Of a DNA stretch of 64,000 bases, positions 57,476 through 64,000 are shown piece after piece. The notes below the pieces were generated by a model. The model was not told where the DNA came from. It was given only the letters and a program-made list of their open reading frames with translations, and searched no databases. A program made the position numbers and the translations under genes. The DNA comes from Budorcas taxicolor (Eukaryota; Chordata; Mammalia; Artiodactyla; Bovidae): assembly GCF_023091745.1 (NCBI RefSeq), contig NC_068922.1, positions 83,175,533 to 83,239,532 on the forward strand. Direction: 5' to 3'. Every line of letters starts with the position of its first letter. Positions within the stretch are counted from its first letter, which is position 1.

Positions 57476-58403
57476 AAACCACATAAGCTTATATTCTATT
57501 ATTTAAAATGTTTTATAGGAAAAAACATATCATGCATTCAAAAATATACAAAATTATAAGTAAATAAATACATTTATGAATAAATACTAAACATTAAAAA
57601 CAAACCAAACAAAAAAGGGTTTGGGGGCAACTGAAACGTCCATCAAGGCCAAGAGCTAACGGCTCTTCACAGGTGGACAGAGCAACTTTCTTAGTTTCCC
57701 TGACCGCCCCCCACCCACTTTCTGTGCCATTTTCCTGCTTGTAACCTGATTCACTTCCAGCCCATCTGAAAGTCAAGCCACGGACTCCACCATCCAGAGC
57801 ACACTGCTAGGCACACTTCTTTTCTTCAGAAGAAAGAAACGATTCTGGATTCTGTGTTTAGATGAGTGCTGCTGTCTGTCCTGGGCTGCTAAACCAGGGC
57901 CTGGGAGACCCTACCCATTAACCAGAGAGTAAGCGGGTAATTCCGAAAGGCCTAGTGAAGAAAACGAATGGGGAATCTCCAGTCACACAGGTCCAGGTTC
58001 ACAGGGAGTAGGAAAGGGATGTTAAACAGATTCGGTAAAATCCTGAGAAACAGCGGTTGCTGTCCTTTTGATGCCCAAAATAAGAAGCCTGTTTTTCTTC
58101 AGTAGGACACATGCTTTTATATTTTTGTCAATAGACATTCCCTTTTCTTAATTAAATATTAGAAAGTTTACCGTTAGTCAAACTCACAGTAAAACTCCAA
58201 AGAGCTTTCATTCCTGTTAGAAATCGTGGCCCTCAAAGCACAGAGCTAAAGTTTGCCGGCTTCTATCACTCTCGCTGCTAAGAATGAGTTAGACAAAGAA
58301 TAGACAGTAGAATATATTTCTAAATGAAAAAGAAGTGAATTGAGGAAGTTCCTGTCTGAGAGATACAACCCTTCGCTATAAAAGGATCATTTCGTACTGT
58401 GGA
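57476..58403. other. Intergenic spacer
   Basis: No feature recognised. Confidence 0.5.
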
Positions 58404-58630
58404 TACACGCATGCTTAGTCAGGCATGTCTGACTCCCTGTGACCTCATGGACTGCAGCCTGCCAGGCTCCTCTGCCCATGGGATTTCTCAGGCAAGAATA
58501 CTGGAGTGGGTTGCCATTTCCTGTTCCAGGGGATCTTCTCCACCCAGGGATCAAACCCTCGTCTCCTGTCTCCTGTGTCTCCTGCATTGGCAGGCAGCTT
58601 CTTTCCCTGCTGAGCCATTGAGGAAGGCTT
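58404..58630 (-). mobile_element. Bov-tA SINE
   Basis: Antisense Bov-A body (CATGGACTGCAGCCTGCC, TGGAGTGGGTTGCCATTTCC) and head (CTGCTGAGCCATTGAGG). Confidence 0.93.
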
Positions 58631-58799
58631 GCAATATGAACGACCACTTCCAAATTCAGGGATAAAGAGTAGATACATGCCAACTCTCTTGATTCAGTGA
58701 CCACCTAGAGCAAGCACCAGCAAACTTGTCCTGGGAAAGGCTAGATAATAAATAGTTTCAGCTTTGTAATTAAGCAACACAGTCTCTGTCACAACTATT

Positions 58800-58925
58800 C
58801 AACTCCAGTGGTTAAAACTCCACACTTCCAGTGCAGAGGGCACAGTTCCAATCCCTGGTCAGGGAACTAAGATTCCCACATGCTGCGCAGCACAGCCAAA
58901 AAGTTTAAAAATTAAAAAAAATAAA
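58800..58925 (+). mobile_element. CHRL-like tRNA-derived SINE
   Basis: CTCCAGTGGTTAAAACTCCA, ATCCCTGGTCAGGGAACTAA, GCTGCGCAGCACAGCCAAA, A-rich tail. Confidence 0.8.
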
Positions 58926-59654
58926 CTAGTGAATGGGGCTGTGTTCTAATAAAACTTTATTTACAAAAATATGCATTGGGCCAGATTTAGCCCCATAGGC
59001 CCTAACTTGCTGATTCCCAGTCTAGATCACTGTGTTGGGAAGAATTCTGAGGTTCGCTCTGAGCTCAGTGAAAAAAAAAAAGACAGTCTAGTCAATTAGT
59101 GAGGTTTGCCAAAGGCTGGGGAACAAAAGGTCAGCACATAAGCTACACGTCTGCTATTTCTGCAAGTTGACCAATCTGTTACTTCAGCCACATGTCCCCT
59201 TGCGTCCCCTGTGTCAGGAATTGTGACCTCACTGCCTGGGGTGGAAGGTGTGGCCTGAGTTTTCTTTTGAGATTAACTAATTGCCCTAGATGGGGATCAA
59301 GCTCATGACCTTGGCCTCATTAGCACCAGCCTGAACCTTGTAGCTGAGACATCATGCTACAAATCAGGCTGCTGGAAAAGCAGAAAAAAATAAGGCCCTT
59401 GTGCTTTGAAAATGGTAGCAACTCACACTGGGAAAATGATCATTAGGAGAAGGAAGAGTGAGTATGTGTCCCAGTTTAACCTCTTGTCACTAGATTTCCT
59501 TAACTCCCCACTTCAGGGCTTGAGGATTAATGAAATTTATAGTGATTGTGCTTCCCCTTGAATATACACTGGCAAATGTTATCTCCTTTACAAGGCTGAC
59601 AACATACTATTTAGTGAGAAAACTGGGAATCATTTCCAAACTTTGTAATATGGG
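58926..59654. other. Intergenic spacer
   Basis: No feature recognised beyond an A-run near 59072. Confidence 0.5.
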
Positions 59655-60480
59655 AAAATGACAGGAAAGCACAGGTTGATATCACTTACATGTGGAACCT
59701 AAAAATAATGGTACAAATAAACTCACCTACGGGAGAAGGAGGGAGGCTCAAGAGGGAGGGGATATATAGATATATCTATATAGATAGGGTTAGTTCTGAC
59801 TGATTCACATTGTTGTATGGCAGAAAACAACACAAACTGTTAAGCATTATCCTCCAACTAAATAAATAAAAGATCAATGGCAATAAAACCCAACTCAAAA
59901 AAAAAATTACCTACAAAACAGAAACGGTCACAGATGTAGAAAACCATCTAACGGTTACTAGGGGAAAGGAAGGGAGAGAGAAACTGGGAGATGGGGATTG
60001 ATACACACACTCTGCTATATATAAAACAGAGGACTGCCCCTGGTGGCACAGAGGAAAGGAACCTACCTGCCAATGCAGGGACACACGTTTGATACCGGGT
60101 CTGGGAAGATCTCGCGTGCTGTGGAGCAACTAAGTCCACGTGCCACAACTGCTGAGTCTGCCTGCAGCAACCACTGACGCCTGAGTGCCTAGAGTCCGTG
60201 GTTCAGGGACGAGTAGACTTCACGACCAGGGAAAGCCCGATGCAGCAAGGAAGACCCAGCACAGCCAAAGTTAATTAATTAGAATAGATAACTGATAAGG
60301 ACCTGCTATATGGCCCGTGGAACCCTGGTCAATACTGTGCAATGATCTACATGGGAAATGAATCTAAAGAAAGTGTCGATACGTGTATATATATGTATAA
60401 CAGGTTCACTTTGCTGTAAAGCAGAAACTAACACAACATTGTAAATCAACTATACTCCAAAAAATTTTTTTTAATTTAAA
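59655..60480 (+). mobile_element. L1 3' end, interrupted by a SINE
   Basis: TATCACTTACATGTGGAACC, AACGGTTACTAGGGGAAAGG, (SINE), GGACCTGCTATATGGCCCGT, CACTTTGCTGTAAAGCAGAA, CAACTATACTCCAAAAAAT: the artiodactyl L1 3' UTR to its A-rich tail. A small inverted AT motif (GATATATAGATATATCTATATAG) lies near 59760, possibly an older second L1 tail joined here. Confidence 0.85.
60034..60285 (+). mobile_element. CHR-2-type SINE inserted in L1
   Basis: CTGCCCCTGGTGGCACAGAG head, GGTCTGGGAAGATCTCGCG, TGCCACAACTGCTGAGTC, GGAAGACCCAGCACAGCC tail. Confidence 0.85.
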
Positions 60481-60668
60481 AGAAAGCACAGGAATTCATA
60501 ACATTGTGATTTCCCCCCTCTAACCATTTCATCACCACAGATAAAAACAAAGCGTTGTTTTTCAGAAGAGATCTCCTGAAAGGAGAGCAGAAACCCAGGC
60601 ATTTCAAAGGTTTCAATTAGTTGTGTGGGGGTTCCTACACTGATTATGAAGGTGTTCAGGAAACACTG

Positions 60669-60855
60669 TAAGCATCTGCCTACAATGTGGGAGGCCCGGG
60701 CTCGACACCTGGGTCGGGAAGTTCCCTTGGAGAAGGAAATGGCAACCCACTCCAGTATTCTTGCCTGGAAAATCCCATGGACAGAGAAGACCAGTAGGCT
60801 ACAGTTCATGAGGTTGCAAAGAGTCGGACACGACTGAGCGAAGTCCCTTCACTCC
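60669..60855 (+). mobile_element. Bov-tA SINE with long flanking duplication
   Basis: 5'-shortened head (GCATCTGCCTACAATGTGGG), B-box region GGGCTCGACACC, complete Bov-A body. It is flanked by a 32-bp near-identical duplication (60637..60668 and 60856..60887). Confidence 0.92.
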
Positions 60856-60887
60856 ACACTGATTATGAAGGTTTGCAGGAAACACTG

Positions 60888-61215
60888 CCGAGTGGATGAT
60901 CCAGGGAATGAAAGTCCTTAATGTAGAAGCAGAGCTGGCTTCACTGGCATGTGACCCACTGCCCTACCTATCCCTATAGACATGTCCGTATAGACAGGGT
61001 TAGTTCTGACTGATTCACACCACCCACAACTCTGGGCTCAGAGGGCCCCCCACATGGATAGCCCTGACCTCGGTTTACTGCTTAGCTGTCGCCATCTTCA
61101 ATAATTTTTGAACCAGGGGCTCTACATTTTCATTTGGCCCTAGATACCCCTTCCTCCCCAATTATGTAGCCAATACTAAATGTACAAGTCAGCGTGCTGG
61201 GTGCCAAGTCACTTG
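60888..61215. other. Intergenic spacer
   Basis: Nothing recognised except AGACAGGGTTAGTTCTGACT and its continuation (60992..61019), shared with 59785..59812. Confidence 0.5.
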
Positions 61216-63310
61216 CAGTTCAGTTCAGTTCAGTCACCAGTCATGTCCAACTCTTTGCGACCCCATGAATCGCAGCACACCAGGCCTCCCTGTCCATCAC
61301 CAACTCCCGCAGTTCACTCAGACTCATGTCCATCGACTCAGTGATGCCATCCAGCCATCTCATCCTCTGTTGTCCTCTTCTCCTCCTGCGCCCAATCCCT
61401 CCAAGCATCAGAGTCTTTTCCAATGAGTCAACTCTTTGCATGAGGTGGCCAAAGTACTGGAGCTTCAGCCTCAGCATCATTCCTTCCAAAGAAATCCCAG
61501 GGCTGATCTCCTTCAGAATGGACTGGTTGGATCTCCTTGCAGTCCAAGGGACTCTCAAGAGTCTTCTCCAACACCACAGTTCAAAAGCATCAGTTCTTCG
61601 GCACTCAGCCTTCTTCACAGTCCAACTCTGGCATCCATACATGACCACTGAAAAGTAATGTCTCTGCTTTTGAATATACTATCTAGGTTGCACATAACTT
61701 CTCTTCCAAGGAGTAAGCATCCTTTAATTTCATGGCTGCAATCACCATCTGCAGTAATTTTGGAGCCCAAAAAAATAAAGTCTGACACTGTTTTCACTGT
61801 TTCCCCATCTATTTCCCATGAAATGATAGGACCGGATGCCATGATCTTCATTTTCTGAATGTTGAGCTTTAGCCAACTTTTTCACTTTCCTCTTTCACTC
61901 TCATCAAGAGGCTTTTTAGTTCCTCTTCACTTTCTGCCATAAGGGTGGTGTCATCTGCATATCTGAGGTTATTGATATTTCTCCTGGCAATCTTGAATCC
62001 AGCTTGTGTTTCTTCCAGTCCAGCATTTCTCATGATGTACTCTGCATAGAAGTTAAATAAGCAGGGTGACAATATACAGCCTTGATGCACTCCTTTTCCT
62101 ATTTGGAACCAGTCTGTTGTTCCATGTCCAGTTCTAACTGCTGCTTCCTGGCCTGCATGCAGGTTTCTCAGGAGGCAGGTCAGGTGGTCTGGTATTCCCA
62201 TCTCTCTCAGAATTTTCCACAGTTGATTGTCATCCACACAGTCAAAGGCTTTGGCCTAGTCAATAAAGCAGAAATAGATGTTTTTCTGAAATTCTCTTGC
62301 TTTTTCCATGATCCAGCAGATGTTGGCAATTTGATCTCTGGTTCCTCTGCCTTTTCTAAAACCAGCTTGAATGTCAGGAAGTTCATGGTTCACATATTGT
62401 TGAAGCCTGGCTTGGAGAATTTTGAGCATTACTTTACTAGCGTGTGAGATGAGTGCAATTGTGCGGTAGTTTGAGCATTCTTTGGCATTGACTTTCTTTG
62501 GGATTGGAATGAAAACTGACCTTTTCCAGTCCTGTGGTCACTGCTGAGTTTTCCAAATTTGCTGGCATATTGAGTGCAGCACTTTCACAGCATCATCTTT
62601 CAGGATTTGAAACAGCTCCACTAGAATTCCATCACCTTCACTAGCTTTGCTCGTAGTGATGCTTTCTGAGGCCCACTTGACTTCACATTCCAGGATGTCT
62701 GGCTCTAGATGAGTGATCACATCATCATGATTATCTGGGTCATGAATATCTTTTTTGTACAGTTCTTCTGTGTATTCTTGCCACCTCTTCTTAATATCTT
62801 CTGCTTCTGTTAGGTCCAGACCATTTCTGTCCTTTATCGAGCCCATCTTTGCATGAAATGTTCCCTTGGTATCTCTAATTTTCTTGAAGAGATCTCTAGT
62901 CTTTCCCATTCTGTTGTTTTCCTCTATTTCTTTGCATTGATCACTGAAGAAGGCTTTCTTATCTCTTCTTGCTATTCTTTGGAACTCTACATTCAGATGC
63001 TTATATCTTTCCTTTTCTCCTTGGCTTTTCACTTCTCTTCTTTTCACAGCTATTTGTAAGGCTTCCCCAGACAGCCATTTTGCATTTCTTTTCCGTGGAG
63101 ATGGTCTTGATCCCTGTCTCCTATACAATGTCACAAACCTCCTTCCATAGTTCATCAGGCAGTCTATCTATCAGATCTAGGCCCTTAAATCTATTTCTCA
63201 CTTCCACTGTATAATCATAAGGTATTTGATTTAGGTCACACCTGAATGGTCTAGAGGTTTTCCCTGCTTTCTTCAATTTCAGTCTGAATTTGGTAATAAG
63301 GAGTTCATGA
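61216..63310 (-). mobile_element. BovB LINE, left arm of an inverted pair
   Basis: CAGTTCAGTTCAGTTCAGTC tail through the reverse transcriptase and linker into the end of the endonuclease (GTTTTCCCTGCTTTCTTC). Visible: GKGVHQGCILSPC, NNLRYADDTTLMAES, EENNRMGKTRDLFKKIRDTK, KYTEEL-region residues. A deletion near 61650 and frameshifts make it inactive. It stops abruptly at GGAGTTCATGA where a plus-strand BovB begins. Confidence 0.93.
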
Positions 63311-64000
63311 GCCAGACATCCTGGAATGTGAAGTCAAGTGGGCCTTAGAAAGCATCACTATGAACAAAGCTAGTGGAGGTGATGGAATTCTAGTGGAGCT
63401 GTTTCAAATCCTGAAAGATGATGCTGTGAAAGTGCTGCACTGAATATACCAACAAATTTGGAAAACTCAGCAGTGGCCACAGGACTGGAAAAGGTCAGTT
63501 TTCATTCCAATCCCAAAGAAAGGCAATGCCAAAGAATGCTCAAACTACCGCACAATTGCACTCATCTCACACGCTAGTAAAGTAATGCTCAAAATTCTCC
63601 AAGCCAGGCTTCAACAATATGTGAACCATGAACTTCCTGACATTCAAGCTGGTTTTAGAAAAGGCAGAGGAACCAAAGATCAAATTGCCAACATCCGCTG
63701 GATCATGGAAAAAGCAAGAGAGTTCCAGAAAAGCATCTATTTCTGCTTTATTGACTTCGTCAAAGCCTTTGACTATGTGGATCACAATAAACTGTGGAAA
63801 ATTCTGAGAGAGATGGGAATACCAGACCACCTGACCTGCCTCTTGAGAAATCTGTATGCAGGTCCGGAGGCAACAGTTAGAACTGGACATGGAACAACAG
63901 ACTGGTTCCAAATAGGAAAAGGAGTGCATCAAGGCTGTATATTGTCACCCTGCTTATTTAACTTCTATGCAGAGTACATCATGAGAAATGCTGGGCTGGA
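63311..64000 (+). mobile_element. BovB LINE, right arm of an inverted pair, cut by the window edge
   Basis: Begins inside the element at CCAGACATCCTGGAATGTGA and runs through reverse-transcriptase codons (KKGNAKECSNYRTIALISH, GKGVHQGCILSPCLFN) to the right edge. It is the inverted counterpart of about 61990..62706. Confidence 0.92.

Noticed and set aside
62082..62447. Recurrent antisense frame of 100-120 codons (FSYLEPVCCSMSSSNCC...) in many BovB copies (9657, 13502, 24874, 37892, 62082, 63567)
   Set aside because: It is the exact antisense of conserved reverse-transcriptase codons. Shared openness follows from the shared sense sequence, and there is no independent start context or sign of selection.

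Overview
This is mammalian nuclear DNA from a ruminant, most probably a bovid. The evidence is the repeat content: 13 segments of the BovB (RTE-type) LINE, about 18 Bov-tA / Bov-A SINEs, several CHR-type tRNA-derived SINEs shared by cetartiodactyls, artiodactyl-type L1 3' ends and two endogenous-retrovirus-like LTRs. Cattle, sheep and goat cannot be told apart from the sequence alone.

The only protein-coding gene I can support is CBLN4 (cerebellin-4, a secreted C1q-domain synaptic organiser) on the minus strand at the left end. Exon 1 (4933..5223) encodes residues 1-97 and exon 2 (1985..2101) encodes residues 98-136. Both lie in phase 0 with GT/AG splice sites. The last coding exon, expected to encode about 65 residues, lies left of position 1. 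Exon 1 sits in a CpG island (about 4080..6780) that holds a minus-strand TATA box at 6027..6034. In human, CBLN4 is at 20q13.2 with MC3R as the next gene upstream, so the remaining 57 kb is best read as upstream intergenic sequence.

Layout: 1..1984 partial intron 2; 2102..4932 intron 1; 5224..6780 5' UTR and promoter CpG island; 6781..9004 sequence with no recognised feature; 9005..64000 intergenic DNA dominated by mobile elements. Notable structures are an L1 carrying separate Bov-tA and BovB insertions, each with target-site duplications (9005..10975); two sister BovB copies in inverted orientation sharing the same premature stop (9679..10866 and 12601..13904); a complete solo LTR with a 6-bp target duplication (21542..22761); a four-layer nest L1 > BovB > LTR > BovB (29364..32515); a nearly full-length dead BovB head-to-head with a second BovB 5' piece (37170..40396); a degraded L1 ORF2 (43870..45365); and a long BovB inverted repeat running off the right edge (61990..64000).

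I found no new coding system. The most unusual non-repeat observation is a 47-bp near-identical direct repeat flanking CBLN4 exon 2. All long open frames outside CBLN4 are BovB reverse-transcriptase or endonuclease remnants, their antisense shadows, or chance frames in the CpG island.
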